Shown here piece by piece: positions 10,100 to 18,399 of a DNA stretch of 64,000 bases (positions within the stretch are counted from its first letter, which is position 1; every line of letters begins with the position of its first letter). The notes under the pieces were generated by a model. The model was not told the DNA's origin. It made no database searches and was given only the letters and a program-made list of their open reading frames with translations. The position numbers were made by a program, and so were the translations under genes. The DNA comes from CAZUNO01 sp964621445 [NCBI: Candidatus Hadarchaeota archaeon]. GTDB lineage: Archaea; CAYQAE01; CAYVLA01. The stretch is taken from assembly GCA_964621445.1 (NCBI GenBank), contig CAZUNO010000005.1, positions 57,338 to 121,337 of the forward strand, given 5' to 3'.

Positions 10100-11895
10100 C
10101 TGGATCCATCTTGTTGGCCGTAATAACTGGGATGGGCAGCGGAGGCTCTGGCGAAGGCCCCCAGGAGGTCTCACTCAGCATTCGAGATCAAGGTCAAAGG
10201 TCGACTCCCTTCTTCATAACCGGGGAGAATTCAACCACCTCCCTCGTCGCAACCGCCTTATTTACCATCCCCTCGGGTTCCATGATGCCCTACTCCGGGG
10301 GCGATTTCATCTGGATTACGCCTGGAGGAAGGGAGATAGCGAGAACCTGGAGGAAGTTCCAGTATCTAGGGTCCAATACCTTTAGGGCCGTGGCCGAGAT
10401 CGAGGCCAACCTGACCACCTTTCCACCAAACCTCCAACCCTACGCCTTGACCGTGGCCGCCGGTGATTGGGAGGTATCGGAGCATTTCCACATATGCGGG
10501 GACTCCTCAACCCTAATGGATGAGGATTTCTCGTCCAGCCAGGTAGGCTCCCTGCCCTCGGGGTGGCAAATAGAGGAGCCCGGGTATTCCCCCAACGCCC
10601 AGTGGGTGAAGGAACTGACCTTTGAAGGAAGAAACAAGGTTCTCAGGATGACCAGCTATATTGACCGGCCCGCGGTACTCAACCGTTCATTGAACATCTC
10701 CTGCAGCCACCTCTCCTTCTCATTCAGAGCCAGGCTGGAGGAGGAAACCAGATCTAACGATGACAGGGTAACCGCCATGTGTATCGAACTTGTAGGTCAG
10801 GACCCATTCCAGCTACTATGCCTGGGTAGGAGCGACAAGCGGGAGGATCTGCATTTCGGAATACCGTACGAACAGGGGGAATGGATCCGATTCACCGTTT
10901 ATCTAGATCTCGACCCCGCGGTATCGAGCTATTCCGTATACATGAACGATCAACGCCTGGGCAGCAGGTCCCTTCCCGGACTCCGACCAGAGGACATAAC
11001 TGCCCTCCGTTTCTCCCTGGGGTCAGGTGCCCACTACGTGGGCCAGTTCGACGATATCCGGGTGGACCAAATTCAGCTAGACGCCGGAGATCGCAGCCAG
11101 CCAGCCCGGTTATACCTTAATGTGGGAACAAGGTACGGCCAGTGGTTCGATCCCAGTAGCATGGTGGTAAACTGCACCGTGGACGTTACACCCTGTAAGA
11201 AAACCAATCCCTACCTCCAGGTAGATGGCTTCAGGATTGAGCTCTGGAACTCGACGACGAGGATTGGCACCCTGAATACCATGAGCTGGAACGACACCTC
11301 CACCTGCAAATCGCCATGCCAGGTCATCTCCCACCCCAAGAGCCTAACAATTGACCCCCACCTCATCGACCGCTTTAACTACTCCGATTTCTCGGGAGAT
11401 TACATCCTAAGATGCCTCCCTGCTGACCCCTCATTGTCCCTGCTCAACCAAAGTCTACCCTTCCATATCGATGACCCCATGCAAATCCATTTCTCCCGTT
11501 GGCCGGGTGGACCGCCAGTTAGCCCTGCCGTCTTCCCCAAACCGGCCAACGTCTCGGTAAACGTCGAACTCGACCCCCAGGGGAGGTCGGGCAATGGAAC
11601 CCATACTTTTGGTGATAAGAGCTGCCATATGTCATGGATTCACCCCGATGGGACCATAGCAGAAAACCAGACCCATTACATGAGCACTGACCTGGCCTAT
11701 CCCTCGGAACGGGCCTGGGTTTTTGGCACATTGAAGGTTAGAAGGGACTTTCCAACAGGGCTCTATTCCTGTCTCGTCTCGGTGAAATGCGACTCGGGGT
11801 ATGAAATCGTGGAGAGAAGGGAATTCAGAGTGGCCCAATCAATGATACACCTAATCCCCTGCCTGGTCCTGTTATCGGCGCTGGGAAAAAGATAG
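10051..11895 (+). CDS. Exported protein with jelly-roll (ConA-like) domain and many cysteines
   Basis: This is a 614-residue protein. Its start overlaps the previous gene by 49 bases in another frame. The ATG is supported by a good signal peptide directly after it (RSALLLLTGSILLAVITG). Residues about 150-345 look like a concanavalin/LamG-like jelly roll, beginning at a DEDF strand and containing W-x-R-F-T-V-Y-L and FDDI-x-V strands. The C-terminal half has Ig-like strands and several closely spaced cysteine pairs, suggesting disulfides outside the cell. A final hydrophobic stretch (MIHLIPCLVLLSAL) may anchor it. It probably forms one transcription unit with the two upstream surface-protein genes. 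Its function is not known. Confidence 0.8.
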   Translation: MDRKQSTHLRSALLLLTGSILLAVITGMGSGGSGEGPQEVSLSIRDQGQRSTPFFITGENSTTSLVATALFTIPSGSMMPYSGGDFIWITPGGREIARTWRKFQYLGSNTFRAVAEIEANLTTFPPNLQPYALTVAAGDWEVSEHFHICGDSSTLMDEDFSSSQVGSLPSGWQIEEPGYSPNAQWVKELTFEGRNKVLRMTSYIDRPAVLNRSLNISCSHLSFSFRARLEEETRSNDDRVTAMCIELVGQDPFQLLCLGRSDKREDLHFGIPYEQGEWIRFTVYLDLDPAVSSYSVYMNDQRLGSRSLPGLRPEDITALRFSLGSGAHYVGQFDDIRVDQIQLDAGDRSQPARLYLNVGTRYGQWFDPSSMVVNCTVDVTPCKKTNPYLQVDGFRIELWNSTTRIGTLNTMSWNDTSTCKSPCQVISHPKSLTIDPHLIDRFNYSDFSGDYILRCLPADPSLSLLNQSLPFHIDDPMQIHFSRWPGGPPVSPAVFPKPANVSVNVELDPQGRSGNGTHTFGDKSCHMSWIHPDGTIAENQTHYMSTDLAYPSERAWVFGTLKVRRDFPTGLYSCLVSVKCDSGYEIVERREFRVAQSMIHLIPCLVLLSALGKR

Positions 11896-11920
11896 ATTAG
11901 CGTACTGACTAATTATCTCC

Positions 11921-12829
11921 ATGAACCGCCCACATCACCGACCAAGACAGCGTTGCTGGTCCTGTATCACCGATATCGCAATGGAGGCCCTAAACAGGGC
12001 CACAGATGATGAGGAGACCAGATTTGACGTAATGAAGGAGATAACCGGAATCATGGCTTCCGGGTTGGACAGGGAAACCAATCTCCCCGTTCTGAGCACC
12101 GAGATCTTCAGGCTGATATCTAAACGCACGAAAAACCCCGACCCCTTCAAGGTAGAGAAGCAGGAGTGTAATAGAACCGCCAAGCCCATAGCGGATAGGG
12201 TCTCCCGGGAGATCATGGACATAAAGGATCCCCGGGAGAGACTTGAACGGGCATCACTGGCATCCATTGCCGGCAATACCATGGATTTCGGAACCAGCGG
12301 GCACACATTTGACCTGTCCTCTTTCGAGGAAGACTACCAGAAAACCCTGGATGAGGGACTGGCCATTAACGATTCCAGGCCCCTGGCTCGGAGGTTACCC
12401 GAAATGGGTTCCGTAATCTATCTTGCAGACAATGCGGGAGAGATAGCCTTTGATAGGATACTGGTCCGGGTGATATCCGACCTTGGCCCCCGGTTAACCG
12501 TAGCCGTCAAGGGTGGACCGATATCCAACGATGCCACCATGGAGGACGCTAATTTCGTGGGCATGGACCAGGTCAGCAAGGTAATCACCACCGGAACCGA
12601 TCACCTGGGAGTTAACTTCGAGGAATCCCCCCCTTCTTTCCTCGAGGCCTTCCGCTCATCGGACCTGGTGATCAGCAAGGGCCAGAGCAACTTCGAGACC
12701 CTTTCCTTTAACCTGGAAAAAATCAGCAACCCAATCGCATTCATATTAAAGACCAAGTGCGCTCCCATAGCAAGGTCCCTAGGGGTAAATCTGGGGGACA
12801 ACGTACTAGGACTAGTCGAACCCGAGTAG
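11921..12829 (+). CDS. DUF89 (ARMT1-like) damage-control phosphatase family protein
   Basis: This 302-residue protein matches the archaeal DUF89 family. It has an N-terminal C-x2-C element (RCWSC) leading into a helical domain, then the metal-site signature LADNAGEIAFDRIL at about residues 167-180. A KGGPISNDAT segment and the closing KCAPIARSLGVN...GDNVL region follow. DUF89 proteins are metal-dependent phosphatases proposed to remove damaged phosphometabolites; the natural substrate here cannot be read from sequence. The gene is convergent with the next one and only 18 bases from it. Confidence 0.85.
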   Translation: MNRPHHRPRQRCWSCITDIAMEALNRATDDEETRFDVMKEITGIMASGLDRETNLPVLSTEIFRLISKRTKNPDPFKVEKQECNRTAKPIADRVSREIMDIKDPRERLERASLASIAGNTMDFGTSGHTFDLSSFEEDYQKTLDEGLAINDSRPLARRLPEMGSVIYLADNAGEIAFDRILVRVISDLGPRLTVAVKGGPISNDATMEDANFVGMDQVSKVITTGTDHLGVNFEESPPSFLEAFRSSDLVISKGQSNFETLSFNLEKISNPIAFILKTKCAPIARSLGVNLGDNVLGLVEPE

Positions 12830-12847
12830 ATATGGGAAACGGTGCAG

Positions 12848-13690
12848 CTATTGCTGCTCCTCTTTCATATGTCTCAGGAGCTTGATATAGATCTCCCCCA
12901 CCTTTTCACCGGTTCCCGTGAGCTCGTACTTGTTCTCACCAGGAACCGGAACGATGAGGTACTTCCTAACTAGGCTCTGTATTATGTGTCCGAAATACCT
13001 GATCTTCCTACCAATGCCCTCCTCAATCTCGCTTCGGGACAGAGGCTCCTCGGTCTCCGTTATATAGGCTAATACCTCTCTCTTCAGGAAGGTCCTGCCC
13101 CCGTATTCAAGCTTCGGTGATATGAGTTCTATTGACCAGCTGTTCTGGCTCTGGCCCAGGGTAAAACGGCTGGATACCTTTATCCTAGTCGACGATACCT
13201 GTACATCGACGTTTTCGTACTCATAGCCGTATACCGTGTCAATCATTTCCTCAACCGAATTGGTCAGCTCGGCCAGTTCCAGGGCATCGGCTTCCCCGGT
13301 CCGGCTAGCCTCCACCAGGAGATTTCTTAGCTTCTTCACGTAGGAGGAGGGATACTTCGGGAAATGGTTCTTCCTTATCCCCGCTTCCACGGTTGACAGT
13401 ATCTCCTCTACATCGTCCTTGATATCCTCGTAACCCCGCTTGGTAAGCCGGTTCTTGAGGATGGTGAGGAGCCTGTAGTAATCTGGCCTGTAGTAGGAAG
13501 GACGATAGACCTTCATCCTAGATCTCATCTTCTCTATATCCTTCTTGAATTCGGCCTTCTCCTGCTTGTTCAGGTGTTTAACCTTCTCCAGGACCTCCTT
13601 CTGCATCTTGAGGTAGGACTCGCTTCCAGGAGGTGTCCTTTGTAGCTGCTTGAGAAGGGATTCTATTTCTCCCTTCTGCCCGGTCATCAT
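12848..13690 (-). CDS. Unknown archaeal protein with C-terminal winged-helix-like region
   Basis: This 280-residue protein is of no family I recognise. The first 60 residues are a charged coiled coil with many Lys and Glu. The middle is helical. Residues about 160-190 form strands containing a VSSRFTLGQ segment. Residues about 200-270 look like a winged helix (KREVLAYITETEEPLSRSEI ... KYELTGTG). It starts with two consecutive ATG codons. It is divergent from the methyltransferase gene, with a shared AT-rich promoter region at 13691-13750. DNA or RNA binding is a guess from the winged-helix shape. Confidence 0.7.
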   Translation of the reverse strand: MMTGQKGEIESLLKQLQRTPPGSESYLKMQKEVLEKVKHLNKQEKAEFKKDIEKMRSRMKVYRPSYYRPDYYRLLTILKNRLTKRGYEDIKDDVEEILSTVEAGIRKNHFPKYPSSYVKKLRNLLVEASRTGEADALELAELTNSVEEMIDTVYGYEYENVDVQVSSTRIKVSSRFTLGQSQNSWSIELISPKLEYGGRTFLKREVLAYITETEEPLSRSEIEEGIGRKIRYFGHIIQSLVRKYLIVPVPGENKYELTGTGEKVGEIYIKLLRHMKEEQQ

Positions 13691-13810
13691 CGAAACAATA
13701 CCTCACACCACTATATTAATCTAAGACTGAAAAATCATATCACGTCGAAAGGTGTCAGACATATCAAAACAATTTCGTACCGTGACGTCCAATTCAAGGT
13801 CTTTCACGAC

Positions 13811-14344
13811 GTGTATGAGCCCGCGGAAGACAGTTACATGCTTTTGGAGTCGGCCCTGGAGCTGGATCCCGCAAGAACCCTGGACCTGGGAACGGGATGT
13901 GGTCTAACCGCGATAATGATTTCCAAATCCGGATGCATGTTCGTGGTTGCCACCGACGTTTCCCCACAAGCCCTCGGATGTGCCCGGGAGAACGCGAATG
14001 GATTGGGGTCCGGGATCAACCTGGTCAGGGCCGACCTGTTTTCAGGCATCAAGGGCAGGTTCGACCTGGTGACCTTCAACCCTCCCTACCTGCCGGTTGA
14101 ACCCGGTGGTATGGAGCACCCTAGCTGGGCTGGAGGCCCTGAGGGTAGGTATTTCATAGACCGGTTCATCAGGGGATTAGAATCCCACCTATCAGAGGAT
14201 GGACGTGGATTGATGGTCCATTCCTCTCTGAACGATCTCCCGAAGACCCGTCGAATGGCCTCCAAAGAGGGACTCAAAATCAGGACCGTGGCCAGCGAGA
14301 GCTTCTTCTTCGAAACCCTCCGGGTCCTCGAGCTATCGAGGTGA
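13811..14344 (+). CDS. HemK/Mtq2-like class I SAM methyltransferase
   Basis: The protein carries the family opening YEPAEDS, the SAM-binding loop LDLGTGCGLTAI (about residues 24-35), and the catalytic NPPY motif (about residue 80) typical of HemK/PrmC/Mtq2 and related N-methyltransferases. The usual substrate in archaea and eukaryotes is the glutamine of the GGQ motif in aRF1, but other targets are known. The listed start is a GTG that cuts into the family's conserved N-terminus. The same frame is open upstream and encodes plausible family sequence (SYRDVQFKVFHD) without ATG, GTG or TTG, so the true start may be an unusual codon or a base may be missing near 13750-13770. Confidence 0.8.
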   Translation: MYEPAEDSYMLLESALELDPARTLDLGTGCGLTAIMISKSGCMFVVATDVSPQALGCARENANGLGSGINLVRADLFSGIKGRFDLVTFNPPYLPVEPGGMEHPSWAGGPEGRYFIDRFIRGLESHLSEDGRGLMVHSSLNDLPKTRRMASKEGLKIRTVASESFFFETLRVLELSR

Positions 14345-14361
14345 CATGCTCCCCGGCCACG

Positions 14362-15795
14362 CTATAATCCCACCTGGTATCTCCTATCCATTTCGGACCT
14401 GAATTCCCGGTACCTCTCCTGGTAATCATCAACCAGGTGATCTGGTTCCACATTTACATCGATCCTGATCATCTCTCCGGCCATCTCACCTACTCCCACA
14501 CCCAGAACCGAGGATGCGGCCAGGATGGCCGACCCCATGGCGGCCTCCGGCACCCGGGGCTTTAACAGGGACTTGTCCAGTACATTGGCCCTTATCCTGA
14601 GCCAGATCTCGCTCCTGGAACCACCTCCGGCGGTGAAGATCCTATCCCCAACCTGGGCCCCAAGCCCGGAAAGCAGGTCGTAGGCCATTCTCTCCACGTA
14701 GGCCACGCCCTCCAGCTGAGAGGCATAGAGCTCGATCCTATCACCGGGTTTCCCCTCTAGGAATCCCTTGGCCTCGGGGTCCACAAAGGGGAACCTCTCA
14801 CCGGTTCTCACCAGTGGATAATTCAGGAAATCGGTGGGAATGACCCCGGCAGCCGCGGCATCCAGGCTTTCAAGATCCTGGTTCGGGAAGTTTACGGATA
14901 TGCATTCACCCCCAGTGCTACTGGCACCACCCGGCATCCAGCATCCCTCGGGGTGCAGATGGCTGTATATGCGCCCTTTAGGGTCCTTTAGCAGCTTCTC
15001 GGTAACCCCCTTGATCACCAGCGTGGTGCCCAGGGTGGTCTCCCAATCACCTGGGGAGGCCGCTCCCGATGCAATCTGGGAAGCACAGCCGTCCGTAAGG
15101 CCAGCCATCACCGGGGTCCCTACCGGGATTCCGGTTTGCCTATGAGCAGTTCTGCACAGGCTTCCCACCTCCTCTCCAGGGGGTACCACCTGGGGCATCT
15201 TTTCCACCGGTATCCCAACTTCCTCCAGGAAATCCGGCCACCTATACTCCAATAAATCGAAACCGCTCTTCAGAGCGTTACTGTGGTCCGTGAAGGTCCA
15301 GCTTCCGGTCAGCATTCCCACCACGTAGTCCGCGGCATGAACGAACATGTGGGCTGACTCGAAGACCTTTCTTCTATTGTTCCTCAGCCAGAGGATCTTG
15401 GCGATCGAGAAAGAGGGCCGTATGCTGTATCCGAGCTTATCCTCCTGCTCCCGGGCCTGCCTGGAGATCCTCTCAGCCTCCTCGGTTGCCCTTCCATCGT
15501 TATACATCATGGCATTGGTGAGGGGCTTACCCTTGGAATCTATCGGGAACACCGTTCCCGAGGTGGAGTCGACTGAAACCCCCTCGATGTCCTCCCCATC
15601 CCGAGCCACCGATCCAATGGCCTTTTTGATGCATGGCCACCAACTTTCCACCACCTGTTCCGAACGGCCCTCGGCCAGACCCACCAGGTGGCCCTCGAGC
15701 TTCCGGTATTTCGAATTCACAACCGTTCCATCCGGCCTGGCTGCGATAACCCTACATCCCTGTGTACCCAGGTCTATTCCCAGGAATACGCTCAT
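14362..15795 (-). CDS. FGGY-family carbohydrate kinase (xylulokinase-like)
   Basis: This 477-residue protein has both FGGY actin-like ATPase lobes. The N-terminal phosphate loop GIDLGTQGCRV is at residues 6-16. The catalytic-type segment VDSTSGT is near 76. The adenosine motif TAGGGSRSEIWLRIRANVL lies near 385-403. FGGY kinases phosphorylate sugars or polyols such as xylulose, ribulose or glycerol; sequence alone does not pick the substrate, though the order of motifs is closest to xylulokinases. The gene is divergent from the GfcR-like regulator, 78 bases away, so the two may share control. Confidence 0.85.
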   Translation of the reverse strand: MSVFLGIDLGTQGCRVIAARPDGTVVNSKYRKLEGHLVGLAEGRSEQVVESWWPCIKKAIGSVARDGEDIEGVSVDSTSGTVFPIDSKGKPLTNAMMYNDGRATEEAERISRQAREQEDKLGYSIRPSFSIAKILWLRNNRRKVFESAHMFVHAADYVVGMLTGSWTFTDHSNALKSGFDLLEYRWPDFLEEVGIPVEKMPQVVPPGEEVGSLCRTAHRQTGIPVGTPVMAGLTDGCASQIASGAASPGDWETTLGTTLVIKGVTEKLLKDPKGRIYSHLHPEGCWMPGGASSTGGECISVNFPNQDLESLDAAAAGVIPTDFLNYPLVRTGERFPFVDPEAKGFLEGKPGDRIELYASQLEGVAYVERMAYDLLSGLGAQVGDRIFTAGGGSRSEIWLRIRANVLDKSLLKPRVPEAAMGSAILAASSVLGVGVGEMAGEMIRIDVNVEPDHLVDDYQERYREFRSEMDRRYQVGL

Positions 15796-15873
15796 CGAGG
15801 GGCACTAGGCCCTTGGGTATTTACCTTTTTGCCCGACAAAAAAGGATTAAAGCACTGAAAACCAGGGATATAC

Positions 15874-16473
15874 ATGCCCGAAGCTTTGATGGACGAGCTC
15901 CAGAGGGAACTCCTGGAGATGAGGAAGAAGGGGATGGAGACCGGGGAGATCGCCCGGAAGCTCAATCTCTCAACGGATACGGTTATCTGGCTAATAACAC
16001 ACCTGGACACGGGAAAGACTGAGAGGAGACTGACCTCCGATATGTTGATTGACTGGGCGAATATAGGAACCAGCCCGGTCCGCGTCTCACTTTTGGGAAG
16101 GATGCTGGCCGACTTCGTTCAGGAGGAGCTATGCGCGGACGAAATTCATGGGGTTATCGGCTTGGCCGTAAATGGAATACCCCTGGCCCAGGAAGTCGCC
16201 CGTACGCTGGAAAAGCCCTGCGTGGTGGCGGAAACCTCCGATAAAGTGGATTTCTACTCCCCCTTCTTCGACATGAAGGGAAGGAAGGTAATAATCATAG
16301 CCCACGTCATCAATACCGGCCGAACACTGAGAAAGGTAGTCAGGGACCTGGAAAACATGGAGACCACGCCACTGGGAATATTCATCTTCGTTGACAAGCG
16401 GTCCTGGAAATCGAACAAGAAGGACATAGAGGGAATCAGAACCCATTCACTGGTTCAGGCGGTTAAGACTTGA
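15874..16473 (+). CDS. gfcR: GfcR-like transcriptional regulator (HTH plus phosphoribosyltransferase fold)
   Basis: This 199-residue protein has an N-terminal helix-turn-helix (about residues 10-45, METGEIARKLNLSTDTVIWL) joined to a type I phosphoribosyltransferase domain. The PRPP-loop region is VIIIAHVINTGRTL at about residues 140-153. This architecture is that of archaeal GfcR, which controls glycolytic and gluconeogenic genes in haloarchaea, and is often annotated as orotate phosphoribosyltransferase-like. Its stop overlaps the start of pgk by four bases (TTGA), so the regulator and a glycolytic enzyme are translationally coupled. Control of carbon metabolism is well supported by this context; the effector is not known. 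Confidence 0.85.
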   Translation: MPEALMDELQRELLEMRKKGMETGEIARKLNLSTDTVIWLITHLDTGKTERRLTSDMLIDWANIGTSPVRVSLLGRMLADFVQEELCADEIHGVIGLAVNGIPLAQEVARTLEKPCVVAETSDKVDFYSPFFDMKGRKVIIIAHVINTGRTLRKVVRDLENMETTPLGIFIFVDKRSWKSNKKDIEGIRTHSLVQAVKT

Positions 16474-17699
16474 AACCCGAAGAAGGCCTGAGGACCATTG
16501 ATGACCTGGAATCCCGCGGCGGCAAGATCTTCGTCAGGATGGATATAAACCTGCCCCTGGACCCAAGGTCCTGGGAGGTTCTGGACGACACCCGGATCGT
16601 CAAATCCTTGCCAACCCTGGAGGAGCTTGTGGATTGCGCACTGGTGATCGGTAGCCACCAGTCGAGGCCCCTTAAATCCGACTTCTCCTCGATGAGCCAG
16701 CACGCGGAGATAATAGGCAGGGAGCTGGACAAGGAGGTCCAATATGTCCCCGATATCATCGGTCCCGCCGCCTTGAGGTCAATACGTGAACTGGAACCAG
16801 GACAGATTCTCATGCTTGACAACCTCCGCCTGTGTTCCGAGGAGAACCATAATGCGTCGCCCTCAGCCCTGCTAAACACCCATTTAGTGAGACGTCTATC
16901 ACCCCTGTTCGATCACTACGTCAACGACGCCTTCGCTGCCTCGCACAGATCCCAGCCCAGCCTGGTGGGTCTACCCCAGGTGATAGAGCCCTACGCCGGT
17001 AGGCTGATGACCGATGAGATAGGGTCCATAAGCCATATGTTGGACAGGATGGACGCTCCCAGAACGCTGTGCCTGGGAGGAGCCAAGCTGGAGACCAAAC
17101 TTGGGTTGCTCAGGGTCATGCTCGATAACCAGAACGTGGACAAGGTGCTGGTATCTGGACTTGCGGGAATAGCTTTCATGGCGGCGGCGGGATACAAGGT
17201 GGGAGCGGCAAATGCCGATACGGTTAGGAGCTGTCTACCTCTTGCCGAAAGCATCCTGGAAAAGCATGAGGATCGCCTTGTGCTGCCCGTTGACGTGGCG
17301 GTCGACGAGGATGGAGATCGGGTGGAGTGCGATCTAGAGGGTGTCGCCAACAGGGTCATACTGGACGTGGGGTCACGCACCACAAGGCTCTTCGCCGAAC
17401 ACCTAAAGGAGTCCAGGAGCATCTTCGCCAACGGGCCGGCAGGCTTCTTCGAGATGGAGAGATTCCGAAAGGGAACCGACTCCCTTTTACTGGCCATAGC
17501 CATGTCCCCGGCCCCCGTAAAGGTTCTGGGGGGAGGTCACCTGGGTTCCCTGGCAGGGGAACTGGGAATGTCGGATGGGGTACACATCTCCACCGGCGGT
17601 GGAATAATCCTCGCTCTGCTAGGTGGCGAGAAGCTGCCTGCAATAGAGATCCTTAGGGGAAACTGGCAGAGGAGGGAACTGGACACCCCGGGATTCTGA
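16470..17699 (+). CDS. pgk: Phosphoglycerate kinase
   Basis: This 409-residue archaeal-type PGK converts 1,3-bisphosphoglycerate and ADP to 3-phosphoglycerate and ATP in glycolysis and gluconeogenesis. Visible hallmarks are the N-terminal substrate region VRMDINLPLD (about residues 22-31), the YVNDAFAASHRSQPS segment (about 150), LGGAKLETK (about 197), and the C-terminal nucleotide-site glycines GGGHLGSLA and STGGG. The start is TTG, overlapping the regulator's TGA. Length is normal for the family. Transcription probably begins at the regulator gene. Confidence 0.95.
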   Translation: MKPEEGLRTIDDLESRGGKIFVRMDINLPLDPRSWEVLDDTRIVKSLPTLEELVDCALVIGSHQSRPLKSDFSSMSQHAEIIGRELDKEVQYVPDIIGPAALRSIRELEPGQILMLDNLRLCSEENHNASPSALLNTHLVRRLSPLFDHYVNDAFAASHRSQPSLVGLPQVIEPYAGRLMTDEIGSISHMLDRMDAPRTLCLGGAKLETKLGLLRVMLDNQNVDKVLVSGLAGIAFMAAAGYKVGAANADTVRSCLPLAESILEKHEDRLVLPVDVAVDEDGDRVECDLEGVANRVILDVGSRTTRLFAEHLKESRSIFANGPAGFFEMERFRKGTDSLLLAIAMSPAPVKVLGGGHLGSLAGELGMSDGVHISTGGGIILALLGGEKLPAIEILRGNWQRRELDTPGF

Positions 17700-17703
17700 A
17701 CCG

Positions 17704-17733
17704 AAAAAAGGGCGGACGGGGCTCCCGTCCGCC
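17704..17733 (-). terminator. Hairpin plus T-run terminator
   Basis: GGCGGACGGG (17711-17720) and CCCGTCCGCC (17724-17733) form a perfect 10-base-pair stem with a 3-base loop. Read on the minus strand it is followed by C and TTTTTT (17709-17704), just after the stop of the minus-strand gene at 17742. It also lies just after the pgk stop and could limit read-through from both sides. Confidence 0.7.
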
Positions 17734-17741
17734 AGGTCCAT

Positions 17742-18269
17742 CTACTGGGTTGTCTCATCCGATTCAAGGGACAGTACCGATATCTCGTTGCAGAGAGAAA
17801 GATTGGAGCTGACTACCTCCAGCGGGTCGCATATCTTGATATCTGCCACATGGGACACGGCGAGTAGCGATCCCTTCACCGGATAATCGGTCGAATTATC
17901 GTTCTCGTAAACCAGTATCCCCACCTTGTATATATTGTCGGTTGCCAGCTCGATCGTATCCAGCTGCATGGTGAAGAGCCGCTCCGAGCCGGAGTTGAGG
18001 GTTCCAGCCGACGTGGCTTCTTCCCCCAGGTAATCGATCGAGGATAGGGACCCGGGCTTGACGGCTATAAGATCCACCACAATGCTTTGTTGATGGTTAT
18101 CCCGGTTTCTTAAGGTGACGTTGACCTCGTCCAGCATTCCTCGGGCGAAAAGAGTTCCGTCAGTCTCAACATCGATGCTTATTCCTTCCCTTGAACAGAA
18201 AGAAAACGCCAGCAGCCCTGTTATCACTAACAGAGCTGCCATATACCTATTTTTCTTCAAAAAACGCAC
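17742..18269 (-). CDS. Small exported or membrane-anchored protein of unknown function
   Basis: This 175-residue protein has an N-terminal hydrophobic signal or anchor (about residues 9-26) followed by a cysteine at 26. The lipobox is not canonical, since a Phe precedes the Cys. The rest is beta-rich, Ig-like in appearance, with sequons near the C-terminus (NRDN-type turns and NLS). The start is GTG. It stands alone on the minus strand, divergent from leuS and followed by a strong terminator, so it is its own transcription unit. I do not recognise the family. Confidence 0.7.
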   Translation of the reverse strand: MRFLKKNRYMAALLVITGLLAFSFCSREGISIDVETDGTLFARGMLDEVNVTLRNRDNHQQSIVVDLIAVKPGSLSSIDYLGEEATSAGTLNSGSERLFTMQLDTIELATDNIYKVGILVYENDNSTDYPVKGSLLAVSHVADIKICDPLEVVSSNLSLCNEISVLSLESDETTQ

Positions 18270-18327
18270 CTCATGACCCTATATTTTGAAAGAAGATATC
18301 TCCGTTTTACATAGGGATCCAGAAAGA

Positions 18328-18338
18328 TATTTAAAAAG
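18328..18338 (+). promoter_or_regulatory. TATA-like promoter element for leuS
   Basis: TATTTAAAAAG lies about 62-72 bases before the leuS start. It would put the transcription start near 18362 and leave a short leader that contains the GGAGG ribosome-binding site at 18387-18391. Confidence 0.45.
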
Positions 18339-18399
18339 ATTCCAGTAGCTCATCTGAGGCCTAACAAGGACCCCGTCTGCTTCTCTGGAGGGCCCCAAG

